The position numbers and the translations under genes are program-made. A stretch of DNA of 64,000 nt, from positions 124,001-188,000 of the forward strand of contig JACTNB010000030.1 in NCBI GenBank assembly GCA_014584345.1. Reading direction: 5' to 3'. Below the pieces are notes generated by a model. The model was given only the letters and a program-made list of their open reading frames with translations. It was not told the origin of the DNA and did no database searches. Source of the DNA: Planctomycetota bacterium. GTDB taxonomy: Bacteria; Planctomycetota; Planctomycetia; Planctomycetales; Planctomycetaceae. Shown here one piece after another: positions 18,167 through 27,825 of this stretch. How positions within the stretch are numbered: the stretch's first letter is position 1; each line of letters begins with the position of its first letter.

Positions 18167-18601
18167 TCACGGCCCCGCGCGGAATGTGTCGGGGGAGGTC
18201 TGTAGGTCGATGCGGCTCAAGTGCTTGACGTTCACACAATGATCCAGTTCCGCCCGGCCACACGGAACGGTCCCCTTCACCAGCAACCGAAACGGGCCGC
18301 CCAAAGATTCAGGCAACGGGGCTTCGTGCAGTTCAAACACCAGCCAGGCGTGGTCCCGGACAGGGGCATACGAAATCCGTTTCGAGAACCCGTCCCGTTC
18401 GGACTGCAGGATGAGCCCCGTGATTTCGATGTGCGCGGGAACAAGGTGTTCCAGCAGCAACCGCAACGGCAAAGCCCGACCGCTCCGCCCCGGCAGCAGT
18501 TGACCGATATCCGCGACATACCAGGCCTCGGGCAGTTGTTGCAGCCAGTTCCAATCGATTTCCCGATGGAGCCATGGTTCAAAATGAATGATTAGTCCCA
18601 T
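18167..18601 (-). CDS. Hypothetical protein, 144 aa
   Basis: Starting from the ATG at 18601 the product is MGLIIHFEPWLHREIDWNWL onward. It is soluble, with no signal peptide or membrane helix, and mixed strand/helix content (LPLRLLLEHLVPAHIEITGL, HAWLVFELHEAPLP). The frame extends upstream to 18772, but that part is arginine/proline rich and unlike protein. I do not recognise a family. It is divergent from the APC permease gene. Confidence 0.5.
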   Translation of the reverse strand: MGLIIHFEPWLHREIDWNWLQQLPEAWYVADIGQLLPGRSGRALPLRLLLEHLVPAHIEITGLILQSERDGFSKRISYAPVRDHAWLVFELHEAPLPESLGGPFRLLVKGTVPCGRAELDHCVNVKHLSRIDLQTSPDTFRAGP

Positions 18602-18942
18602 GGTGCTATTTTCCGCCTCATTCCGGCTGCCGTCAATGAATCCGCGCGATACATGTTGGTTCCGAACCGGCGGCGCTCGCTGCGGTTTTTCAATAATCCG
18701 TCTGCCCTGCTCCAACGCTGCCGCGGGCAGCTCGGTGGGACGAGCAGGATTGAGCCACGGGCCGCCCCACAAGACGGTTCACTCGGGAGTGTGGGCGTCG
18801 GCGTTGTTTGCGATCCAGGCAGCGGATAGCATGCCTCCTGCGGAACTCTTTCGACCCGTACGAAGAGTGCCCCGGCTACATCGTAGGATGCCGGTGGCAA
18901 AGTTGTGTTCCCCGTGGTCTGCAGGAGTCATTTGGAATCATT

Positions 18943-20328
18943 ATGCCCGACACTTCCGAATCGCCTGCTCACGTCTATTTCCTGCCCCGCCTGCTGACGA
19001 AGTGGGATGGCGTGGCAATCGTGGTTGGTTCGATCATCGGGTCGGGAATTTTCCTGAAAGTGGGGAACGTCGATGCGGCCTTGAAGGCGTTCGGCTTTGT
19101 GCCGATCATTGGCATCTGGGCGGTTGTCGGCCTGGTGACGCTGTGTGGGTCGCTGGCGCTGGGGGAACTGGCGGCGATGTATCCGCATGCGGGGGGCCCT
19201 TATCTGTACCTGCGGGAAGCCTACGGTCGCATGCCGGCTTTTTTGTGGGGGTGGACTGAATTTTGGGTGGTACGGACCGGTTCGGTGGGGGCGTTGGCCT
19301 GCGCGACGGCACTCTATCTGAACGAAGTGATACCATTGACTCGGGTCGGGCAGGAGTGCGTAGCGATTGCGATCGTGGGGGGTCTTACGATCACGGGGAT
19401 GTTAAGTACCCGCTGGAGCGCTTCGCTGCAGAACGGATTCACGGTGATCAAGCTGGTATTTCTGTGCGGACTGATTGTTTTGCCAGTGGTAATGTTCCGG
19501 GCGGATGTCAGTCATTGGAGCCCGCTGCTGAGCGACTCGCCGGAAACGAATTTGTGGCGGGCTCTGGGAGTGGCGCTGATGGCCGTGATGTGGCCATACG
19601 ATGGCTGGATCAATCTGGCGCCCGTCGCCGAGGATATGCAGGAGCCCCATCGGAATGTGCCCCGGGCGCTGGGCATTGGGATGGCGTTGATAGTTACGGT
19701 GTACGTGCTGGCGAATCTCAGTTATCACCTGGTGTTGACGATGGATCAGGTCGCCGCGACGCGGACCATTGCCTCCGACGTGTTCCAGGTATTGTTTGGC
19801 CCGACGGGTGCCAAGATTGCCGCCCTGGGGGTGATGTGCTCGACGTTCGGGGCAACGAATTCCAACATGCTGTGCGGGCCGCGGATTTACCTGGCGATGG
19901 CGCGGGACGGCCTGTTACCGGCCCGGATGCATCATGTGCACGTGCGCTGGCGGACCCCGGCGAATGCCACCCTGGCGCAGGGGTTCTGGACGGTACTGTT
20001 GATTCTGCTGTTCTTTGCCTGGAAGGAGGACCCCAAGGGGGCGTTCGATGGACTGACCGATTCGGTCATTTTCGCGGGCTTGATTTTCTACAGTCTGACG
20101 GTGGCAGCGGTGTATGTGCTACGGGTGAAGCGGCCCGAGTTGCACCGTCCGTATCGCACCTGGGGATATCCGCTGACGCCGATGCTGTTGATCGGCGTGT
20201 ATCAGTTTGCTTTTTTTCGCCAGTTGTTCGATGAATGGCAGCAGATGTCGGCCGTCCTGGCGTTAATTGCAAGCGGAATTCTCTACTATTACATCGTCAC
20301 CTACTGGCAATGGCGCGCCGGTCGATGA
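18943..20328 (+). CDS. APC-superfamily amino acid permease
   Basis: A 461-residue inner-membrane transporter with about twelve hydrophobic helices. The first helix carries VGSIIGSGIFLKVGN, the substrate-binding glycine motif of APC transporters, followed by helices 2-12 (YPHAGGPYLYLREAYG, AVMWPYDGWINLAPVAED, STFGATNSNMLCGPR). The pattern resembles LAT/SteT-type exchangers, though exchange against uptake cannot be told. The ATG at 18943 starts right before the cytoplasmic N-terminus; the open frame continues upstream without sense. The 3' end is followed by the repeat remnant and the porin terminator. Confidence 0.9.
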   Translation: MPDTSESPAHVYFLPRLLTKWDGVAIVVGSIIGSGIFLKVGNVDAALKAFGFVPIIGIWAVVGLVTLCGSLALGELAAMYPHAGGPYLYLREAYGRMPAFLWGWTEFWVVRTGSVGALACATALYLNEVIPLTRVGQECVAIAIVGGLTITGMLSTRWSASLQNGFTVIKLVFLCGLIVLPVVMFRADVSHWSPLLSDSPETNLWRALGVALMAVMWPYDGWINLAPVAEDMQEPHRNVPRALGIGMALIVTVYVLANLSYHLVLTMDQVAATRTIASDVFQVLFGPTGAKIAALGVMCSTFGATNSNMLCGPRIYLAMARDGLLPARMHHVHVRWRTPANATLAQGFWTVLLILLFFAWKEDPKGAFDGLTDSVIFAGLIFYSLTVAAVYVLRVKRPELHRPYRTWGYPLTPMLLIGVYQFAFFRQLFDEWQQMSAVLALIASGILYYYIVTYWQWRAGR

Positions 20329-20371
20329 ATGCCTGGCCTAGCCGGTAAGGGGCTGTTTTTTGACACTTCCG

Positions 20372-20392
20372 CGCGACTAGCCGCGCGTGTGA
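20372..20392. repeat. Remnant of CTAG-family left end
   Basis: CGCGCGACTAGCCGCGCG matches the left edge and flank of copies B and D, but no second arm is present. It lies downstream of the permease gene. The evidence is short. Confidence 0.4.
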
Positions 20393-20434
20393 AATCGTGC
20401 CGCGCCTGAGAGAATTCCGGAGCAGGCACGGCGC

Positions 20435-20478
20435 AAAAAAAATCGCCGTCGTCTCGGGCAAGCCCGGGACGACGGCGT
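20435..20478 (-). terminator. Rho-independent terminator of the porin gene
   Basis: CGCCGTCGTCTCGGG and CCCGGGACGACGGCG form a 15-pair stem with one G-U and a loop of four. On the minus strand it is followed by eight T (A run at 20435-20442). It lies 52-95 bases after the porin stop. Confidence 0.93.
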
Positions 20479-20529
20479 GGCGTCGTGAAGACGTCTAATT
20501 TCATACTATCCGTGCGATCCGATCAACGA

Positions 20530-21858
20530 TCAGAAGGTCAGGATGGCGTCGATACCGAAGATGAAGCCATCATACGGATCGCCGGGATTGTTCTGCACGT
20601 CGAAGGCAGCAGCCCCGTTGACCGCAGCAGCCATGGCAGGATCGGCGAAGTAGTACCGCACTTCGGGACGAATCACCAGGTTTTCCAGCGGACGGACGTT
20701 GGCACCCATGGTGAGGGAGTAGGAATCTTCCGCACCCGCACGCCACCATTCGAAGCGAGTACCGAGACCCAGTTTGTCGTTGACATTATAGATCAGGTAC
20801 TGGCTGATGCCGTAGGCTTCCGTAGTACCCGCCCCGGCAATCCCGTAGGGGTTGTAGGCGGTGGCATCGACATAGTCTGTGTGGAAGACGTAGTTCCATT
20901 TGTCACCACAACCGAAGGTGTGGTCCAGAACCAGGCTGTGGCTGTATCCGGTACCAATCCAACCCAAATCGCCAAAGCTGTTGATGTAGGTCAGGGAGGT
21001 ATTGTCGGAGAGGTTAATGCTGGCCCCACCCAGGAAGTTGCTGCCACCCGCATTCTGATCGAAGGCGGTATCCCAACCCAGGGTCCACCCATAGTAGGCG
21101 GTCAGGTTGTCGCTCACGGAATGAGTCGCCAACACCCCGGTGTGCGTAAACGCTTCGGAATTAAAGTGGGTCATCTCATGGCTGTAGAAGAAGTTATCCG
21201 GGGCAGTCACCACTTCATAACCCAGCAGGGTGTAGAAGTGACCGGCGATCACCGACCAGTCACCATAGGCGACTTCCAGATAAGCCTGGGGCATCGCGAA
21301 GCCGTAACCGTTGGTGATGTTGTTACCACCATCGAAGTCCCACACGGAGTTGGCATTGCCGAACGCCTGAGTGAACTGGGCGTCGCTACCGTACATAATG
21401 TCGAAGCGGCCCCCGAAGTCGACTCCATCGCTGCCGTCGGCAACTTTCTCGACATACAACCAGTTCTGCTGGAAGTTGAAGCGGTTGTCGAACTGATTGA
21501 AGATGCCGTTCTGACCGGTGTAGTAACCCATCTGAACCCAGCCACCAACCGTCCAGCCGTTTTCCTTCCCGATATCGCAGCAGCCATCGGTGCAGCAATC
21601 GTCGGTGCAGCAATCGTCAACGCAGCAGTCATCGACACAGCAATCATCGTTTTTCCAAAGACCACAGATCGATTTCAGTCGACCGCTGAGGCGATCCCCG
21701 GCGCTGGAGAAAATGCAGCTCGGATCGCAGCAGGAATCGACGCACGAATCGACACAGCACTCCTCAGCTTGAGCCGTGGTCGAGATGCCCGCGGACATCC
21801 CGGCGGCCAGCACGAAGGCACTAAACGCCTTCCATCTTTTCGGGTAGATCAACATCAT
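20530..21858 (-). CDS. Outer-membrane beta-barrel porin (BBP2-like) with Cys-rich N-terminal domain
   Basis: A 442-residue exported protein. Residues 1-31 are a signal peptide ending TAQA. Residues 32-94 hold 17 cysteines, including a five-residue unit DDCCV/DDCCT repeated five times (73-94). The rest is glycine and aromatic rich, alternating beta strands (GWTVGGWVQMGYYTGQNG, AYLEVAYGDWSVIAGHFYTL, NLVIRPEVRYYFADP), as in the BBP2 (DUF1597) porins of planctomycetes. Probably a substrate channel in the outer membrane, with the Cys segment facing the periplasm or cross-linking subunits. AAGGAG lies five bases before the ATG at 21858. A strong terminator follows, suggesting high expression as a single gene. 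Confidence 0.85.
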   Translation of the reverse strand: MMLIYPKRWKAFSAFVLAAGMSAGISTTAQAEECCVDSCVDSCCDPSCIFSSAGDRLSGRLKSICGLWKNDDCCVDDCCVDDCCTDDCCTDGCCDIGKENGWTVGGWVQMGYYTGQNGIFNQFDNRFNFQQNWLYVEKVADGSDGVDFGGRFDIMYGSDAQFTQAFGNANSVWDFDGGNNITNGYGFAMPQAYLEVAYGDWSVIAGHFYTLLGYEVVTAPDNFFYSHEMTHFNSEAFTHTGVLATHSVSDNLTAYYGWTLGWDTAFDQNAGGSNFLGGASINLSDNTSLTYINSFGDLGWIGTGYSHSLVLDHTFGCGDKWNYVFHTDYVDATAYNPYGIAGAGTTEAYGISQYLIYNVNDKLGLGTRFEWWRAGAEDSYSLTMGANVRPLENLVIRPEVRYYFADPAMAAAVNGAAAFDVQNNPGDPYDGFIFGIDAILTF

Positions 21859-22597
<739 letters not shown>

Positions 22598-23539
22598 TTA
22601 TTCGGAAATCAGGGCCCGGGCGAATTGTTCGGGATTGAACAGTTGCAGGTCGTCGATCTGTTCGCCCACGCCAATGTACTTGACGGGGATACCCATTTTC
22701 TGGCGGATGGCAACCACCACCCCCCCCTTGGCGGTTCCGTCGAGTTTGGCGAGAATCAAGCCCGTGGCGTGAATGATGCCCGAGAAAACCTCGGCTTGCA
22801 CAATGCCATTCTGCCCGGTGGTAGCATCCAGGACCAGCAGACTTTCGTGAGGTCCACCGGGAATTTTGTTGGCCACCACGCGGTGAATCTTTTCCAGTTC
22901 CAGCATCAGGTTTTTTTGTGTCTGCAGGCGGCCAGCGGTATCGATGATGACCACGTCGGCTCCAATTTCCAGGCCTTTATCGCAGCCTGCATAGGCCACG
23001 CTGGCTGGATCGCTGCCGCTGGGCTTGGTGACAATTTCACAGCCGATCCGCTGGCTCCACATGTTCAATTGTTCGACGGCGGCCGCCCGAAAAGTGTCAC
23101 CCGCCGCCAGAACGACTTTTTTGCCCGCCCGATGCAGGAGATTGGCCAGCTTGGCAATCGAGGTGGTTTTGCCCACGCCATTCACTCCCGCCACCAGGAT
23201 GACCGTGGGGCCGGATTCCGCGAGCCTCAGCGGGGAAAGGGGATTCTCGATGTTCCAGGTAACCCCTTCGCTCCCCTCGAGCAATTCCTGCAGTTTGGTG
23301 CGGACCGTCTCCCAGATTTCCTCCAGCACCACGGTCCGTCCACGATGCTTCTTCCGCAATTCCTCCACGATCTCCATCGCGGCGGAGACCCCCATGTCTG
23401 CTTCGATCAGTCGTCGTTCGAACTGGGCCAAGTGTTCATCCGTGAGGATTTCCCCCGAGCGGAACAAATCGCGAACGTCCGTGTTCAGAACTCTTGCGGT
23501 TTTCTGCAAGCCTTTTTTCAGGCGATCGAATAAACCCAT
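22598..23539 (-). CDS. ftsY: FtsY, signal recognition particle receptor GTPase
   Basis: Membrane-associated GTPase that docks SRP-ribosome complexes at the Sec translocon. The 313-residue product has the N domain (about 1-90) and the SRP-type G domain: GVNGVGKTTSIAKLA (P-loop), GDTFRAAAVEQL, DTAGRLQ, and LAKLDGTAKGGV. It lacks the long acidic A domain of E. coli FtsY, as in many bacteria; membrane contact would be through the N-terminal helix MGLFDRLKKGLQKTA. Neighbours are unrelated. Confidence 0.96.
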   Translation of the reverse strand: MGLFDRLKKGLQKTARVLNTDVRDLFRSGEILTDEHLAQFERRLIEADMGVSAAMEIVEELRKKHRGRTVVLEEIWETVRTKLQELLEGSEGVTWNIENPLSPLRLAESGPTVILVAGVNGVGKTTSIAKLANLLHRAGKKVVLAAGDTFRAAAVEQLNMWSQRIGCEIVTKPSGSDPASVAYAGCDKGLEIGADVVIIDTAGRLQTQKNLMLELEKIHRVVANKIPGGPHESLLVLDATTGQNGIVQAEVFSGIIHATGLILAKLDGTAKGGVVVAIRQKMGIPVKYIGVGEQIDDLQLFNPEQFARALISE

Positions 23540-23708
23540 GGGGAGTAACCTGCTGTTGAATTGGCCCCGGTCGATAACCGGAACCCGACCAAGAAGTAAA
23601 TGAATTTCAGCGCAAAGTATAGACGTTGAATTTCAAGTTCGCCAACCCGCCGATTTCTCCGACTCCAAGGGGGCTTTCCAGATCGGTCTGGCGTGCGGAG
23701 GGACGGGT

Positions 23709-25706
23709 CTATTCCACGAGGATCTGGCAATCAGGAAGACTTTCCAGGAAGATTTCGCCGTATCGCTTCGTTTGGACGCGGGGATCGAGAATCACGACTT
23801 GTCCGGTATCGTCACGAGTACGTATCAGGCGTCCAAATCCCTGTTTCAATTTAATGACGGCTTCCGGAACCTGATATTCCATAAACGGATTCCCGCCCCG
23901 CTGCTTGATCCGCTCGACACGCGCCTCCAGCAACGGTTGATCGGGCACGCTGAAGGGGAGCCGAGTAATGATCACATTCTGCAGGGCCTCGCCCGGGACA
24001 TCCACACCCTGCCAGAAACTGTCGGAGCCAAACAGCACACCGGCGGGATCCTGGCGGAAGCGGTTCAGGAGCAGCGAACGGGGAATGTCTTTCCCCTGGG
24101 CGTGCAAGTTCAATTGGTGCTCGTGCATCCAGTCTTGCAGTTTCTCGACGCAACTGTTGAGCATTTTGTAGCTGGTGAACAGGACAAAGGCGCGTCCGCG
24201 GGTTTGCAGCACGTATTTTTTGATCCGTTCGACAACAGCCGTTTCATAGGCCTCCGGTTCGGCGGCCGGGTCGGGCATCCGTCGGCACAAAATCAGTTTC
24301 ATCTGGCGTTTGTAATCGAAGGGACTGCCGACCTTGAGTTCTGCTCCCGTCGTCAATCCAATGCGATTCTTGATGAAGCCGAAGGATTGCCGACCCACTG
24401 CAATCGTGGCCGACGTGAGAATCGTGGTGGGGACTTTGTTGAACAGTTCCTCGCGGAGGACGCTGCCGATTTCCACGGGGGCGGAGGTCAATTTCAAACG
24501 GAGTTGACGCCCTCGTGTCACATCGGCCCAATACACGGCATCGGGCAGGGCCTGTTCCAGCCAGTTTTTCAGCGAATTCGACAGTCCATACAACCGCTCG
24601 ACCTGGGCGTTCAGTTCAATCCGTTCCTCTTCCCGCTCCAACCCCTCGGCAAATTCCGCAATTCCACTGGCAAGTTGATTCAGTTCGGGCGAGAGTCCAT
24701 TTTCCAGCGGTGCCGGTTTGCGGACTCTCCCATTACTGGCAGCATGCAGTTGCAGCCAGCGGTCGACATGGGCGAAAAAATCATCCGCCATCATCATCAG
24801 GCGCCCCACCTGTTGCTGACCTTTTTTGTAGCCATGATGCACCAGCAGGCCTTTATTGGCCCTGTCGTTATATAATTTCGTCAACAAATAACCGATCTGG
24901 GCATTGGAGACGGAATCCCCCAGATGGTCGGACGCCACCGCTTCCAGCGTGTGGGCCTCGTCGAATACCACCACCTGATAATCGGGCAGAATCGAAGCCC
25001 CCTCGCGACGCAGGGCAAGATCGGAAAAGAACAGGGCGTGGTTGACCACTAGCAGGTCGGCATTCCAAACCCGACGGCGGGCTTTGTAGTACAGGCATTT
25101 TTCATAGGTTGGGCATTTCCGGCCCAGGCAATTCCCGTGTTCGCTGCGGGCTTCTTCCCAGATGTCGGGGAGTGGCCGGAACGAAAGATCGCCCAGGCTG
25201 CCATCCGTGGTCTGTTTCGACCATTCCGTGAGCATGCGAAGCTGTTGCAGGTGCTGTTCGTCTGGAAACAGGGACATCGACTTTTCCACGGCCCCCTTGA
25301 GCCGTCGCAGCGAAACATAATTACCGCGCCCCTTCACCAGCACCGCCGAGAATTCCACGGGCAGGACTGCATTCAGGAAGGGAATATCCTGTTGCATCAA
25401 TTGTTCCTGCAGACTGATCGTCTGTGTCGAGATGATCACCCGTTTTTTTTCCCGGGGCTTGTCGTCGGGCGTCTGTTCCGCCGCCGCGTTGAGCACCGAC
25501 AGGATCGTGGGAACCAGGTAAGCGAAACTTTTTCCCGTCCCCGTCCCCGCCTCGACGATCAAATGTTCCTGCCGGGAGATGGCCCGTTCGACGGCTTGTG
25601 CCATTTCGAGTTGCTGGGTGCGGAATTCATACCGGGGCAAACGCGCGGCAATCCGCCCGCGCGGGCCGAGAATCTGCTCGGAATTCAATACAATCGGGTC
25701 CGCCAT
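23709..25706 (-). CDS. DinG/XPD-like superfamily 2 DNA helicase
   Basis: ATP-dependent 5'-3' DNA helicase of the DinG/YoaA type, 665 residues, predicted to act in repair or recombination. Walker A is EAGTGTGKS (52-60) and the DEAH box is FDEAHTLE (248-255). The Fe-S insert shows CLGRKCPTYEKC, giving Cys193, Cys198 and Cys204. The place of the first cluster cysteine, after GRGNY, is Ser132. Helicase motifs of the second RecA domain follow (LFGSDSFWQGVDVPGEAL, VIITRLPFSVPDQP, GFGRLIRTRDDTG). It lies upstream of ftsY on the same strand with 169 bp between. Confidence 0.9.
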   Translation of the reverse strand: MADPIVLNSEQILGPRGRIAARLPRYEFRTQQLEMAQAVERAISRQEHLIVEAGTGTGKSFAYLVPTILSVLNAAAEQTPDDKPREKKRVIISTQTISLQEQLMQQDIPFLNAVLPVEFSAVLVKGRGNYVSLRRLKGAVEKSMSLFPDEQHLQQLRMLTEWSKQTTDGSLGDLSFRPLPDIWEEARSEHGNCLGRKCPTYEKCLYYKARRRVWNADLLVVNHALFFSDLALRREGASILPDYQVVVFDEAHTLEAVASDHLGDSVSNAQIGYLLTKLYNDRANKGLLVHHGYKKGQQQVGRLMMMADDFFAHVDRWLQLHAASNGRVRKPAPLENGLSPELNQLASGIAEFAEGLEREEERIELNAQVERLYGLSNSLKNWLEQALPDAVYWADVTRGRQLRLKLTSAPVEIGSVLREELFNKVPTTILTSATIAVGRQSFGFIKNRIGLTTGAELKVGSPFDYKRQMKLILCRRMPDPAAEPEAYETAVVERIKKYVLQTRGRAFVLFTSYKMLNSCVEKLQDWMHEHQLNLHAQGKDIPRSLLLNRFRQDPAGVLFGSDSFWQGVDVPGEALQNVIITRLPFSVPDQPLLEARVERIKQRGGNPFMEYQVPEAVIKLKQGFGRLIRTRDDTGQVVILDPRVQTKRYGEIFLESLPDCQILVE

Positions 25707-26087
25707 GCCGTTCGCAACTACTCGGAATACTCAATACGGGAATGTTTCGGTCGGAATCATAACAGAGTCGGAGCCTTGGCGGGAATGACGCCGTCGCGAG
25801 GGGGAGCCTATTCCGCATTTCTCGCACAGCGACTTTTACGGTAAAGCAGACTCGAAAAGTCCCGAAAACTTGCCGCACCCATGAGGAGGTGTGATTTTTG
25901 ACATTCTCCCGGGAATTAGCCGCGACCGTGAGGGAGTCGGGCCAGTTCGAGTCGCATGCGTCATGTTGTTCTCAACGCAGGTTGACTCGTATCGCGAGAG
26001 TGACTTGGGTGTGTTTCCCCCTGCGTGGCCCGACTCCCTCACAGTCGCGGCTAGATACCTCGACTCTCGCATTCCGGGGGGGCATGT
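25707..26087. other. Intergenic region with CTAG-family copy F
   Basis: This 381 bp gap between two minus-strand genes contains copy F (25916-26054). The left part (25812-25875: CCGCATTTCTCGCAC and CTCGAAAAGTCCCGAAAAC) resembles the left flank of copy A at 4420-4478. No gene was seen. Confidence 0.65.
25916..26054. repeat. CTAG-family inverted repeat, copy F (variant subgroup)
   Basis: Begins TTAGCCGCGACCGTGAGGGA and ends TCCCTCACAGTCGCGGCTAG, 139 bp. The ends are near-perfect inverted repeats of each other but differ from copies A-E in the arm sequence (GACCGTGAGG in place of GCCCGTCAGG), so this is a subgroup that kept internal pairing by compensating changes. Confidence 0.85.
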
Positions 26088-27599
26088 TCAGCCCGGGAAG
26101 CGGTCGATTGCCTGGAAAATTTCGTCGAAGTCCTTGGAGGAGGTGAACGGATTCAGCAAGACCGCCTTCAGCCAGCGGGATTCGCGATAGTGGGGGAGCG
26201 AAACGAAGGTTTGCGCTTCGTTCATCAGATAGCTCTGGAGTGCCGTGTTCTGTTTGCCTCGACTGATTTCATCGTAACTGTGACGTTGATCGCGCAGGCA
26301 GACGATATTCAGTTCGGGGGGCGTGGCCAATTCCAGAAAGTCGCGGCGCCGCGCCTGAGCGAGGAATTGGGCGGTTTGCTGCATGGCCTGTTCGATCAAT
26401 TCCGCCAGCCCCGCCTGTCCCAGTTGCAACAGTGTCAGCCACCATTTGGCGATATCCGGCGCGCGTGTTCCCTGGATACCCCACTCACCCAGATTGATGT
26501 GTCCGGCTTCTTCGTGCAGGCTCATGTAGGGGGCGGGAATCCGAAACGCGCGATCGAGAATCTGCTCCTCGCGAAACAGCACCAGCGCGCAAGTTTTGGT
26601 GACATAACACCATTTCTGCGGGTTGAAGGTGATGGAGTCGGCCTGATCGATGCCGGCGAGCAGGGACCGATACCGGGGGCTGAAAATCACGGCCCCGCCA
26701 TAACTGGCATCGACATGCAGCCAGAGACGTTCCCGCTGGCAAATCTCGGCAATTTCTGGCAGGGGATCGATATTCCCGGTCACCGTGGTGCCAGCCGTCG
26801 CAACCACCGCAAAAGGGGCCTGGCCGTTCTTTCGGGAAAGGGCAATGGCCGCCTCGAGTGCGCTGGGGCACATTTTGCCGGAAGGAGCGGTCAGAATGGA
26901 AATGACCGACGCCGTCCCCAGGCCGAGAATCATGGCCGCTTTCTGGATCGAACTGTGACAGGCTTCCGAGGCAAACAGAACCGGCTGCCGCGAGACTCCC
27001 GACATGCCGTGCGCATGCACATTGAAATGCGTGTTGCGGGCAACGGTCAACGCTTGCAGATTGCAGAGCGTGCCGCCGGAAAGCATCAGGCCACCGGACG
27101 AGGCAGGTAACCCGAACAGGGCGGAAAGCTCCCGCAACAGGCGTTGTTCGAGGTCCGAAAAAACCGGGGACATTTCACGACTGAGCAAGTTGTTGTTGAC
27201 CGCGGCGGTAATCAGCGAGGCGGCAATGGAAGCGGTGCTCGGCAAGGGATCCATATGTCCCAGGTAGCGGGGATGCGCGGGATTCATGGCTCCCTGTAAC
27301 AAAACGCGGCTGGCCTGTATCAGTTCCTGAGGGGAACAGGGCTGTGCCGGAAGCAGTTGCGAGGTGCTGATGCCAGGCCAGTTTTCCGGAACTGGCGGGA
27401 GCAGGCGGGCAGCCGAGAGCGTATCGAGCACTTCGTCCAGCGTGGCGGTCAGCAGTCGCTTCACCTGAGTGGTGTTCTGTCCATCGGGATACAGAAATGC
27501 GTCGGCGGGAACCACGTTCAGGGAGCAGAGCGAATGATCGGCAGCAGGTTCGGAACTATCGGCAGAGAGGGGCATCAGAGTATTCACGTGCCAGGTCAT
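26088..27599 (-). CDS. PLP-dependent group II amino acid decarboxylase
   Basis: Cytoplasmic PLP enzyme of the aromatic-L-amino-acid/glutamate/diaminobutyrate decarboxylase family, 503 residues from the ATG at 27599. Motifs: LLSREMSPVFSDLE, GGTLCNLQALTVAR, ACHSSIQKAA (cofactor-stacking His), LHVDASYGGAV (Asp binding the pyridine N), and TFNPQKWCYV with Lys329 as the PLP lysine. NPQKW instead of the animal HKW is shared by other bacterial members. The substrate is not readable. A longer frame reaches 27833, and ATGs at 27686 and 27575 are alternatives; none has a good ribosome site, so the start is uncertain by up to about 30 residues. Divergent from the SMP-30 gene. Confidence 0.85.
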   Translation of the reverse strand: MTWHVNTLMPLSADSSEPAADHSLCSLNVVPADAFLYPDGQNTTQVKRLLTATLDEVLDTLSAARLLPPVPENWPGISTSQLLPAQPCSPQELIQASRVLLQGAMNPAHPRYLGHMDPLPSTASIAASLITAAVNNNLLSREMSPVFSDLEQRLLRELSALFGLPASSGGLMLSGGTLCNLQALTVARNTHFNVHAHGMSGVSRQPVLFASEACHSSIQKAAMILGLGTASVISILTAPSGKMCPSALEAAIALSRKNGQAPFAVVATAGTTVTGNIDPLPEIAEICQRERLWLHVDASYGGAVIFSPRYRSLLAGIDQADSITFNPQKWCYVTKTCALVLFREEQILDRAFRIPAPYMSLHEEAGHINLGEWGIQGTRAPDIAKWWLTLLQLGQAGLAELIEQAMQQTAQFLAQARRRDFLELATPPELNIVCLRDQRHSYDEISRGKQNTALQSYLMNEAQTFVSLPHYRESRWLKAVLLNPFTSSKDFDEIFQAIDRFPG

Positions 27600-27825
27600 C
27601 CACGGGAAAATCCGAAACAGTCGTTTCGGCCACGTTGAAAATCCAAAAATGTTTGTCCACAATGGAAGGCTGATGAGGGTTTCCATTCCGACACACCGCC
27701 CACCAAGTTTATCGGTTTGCGAGTGAAAAGACAGCACGGAGAGTCGGAAAACGCGGGAGAACGCGGTCGATCCGAATTGCCTCTCCGAACCTGCCGCTGC
27801 ACATTCAACTATTGTAAGGAACGCC

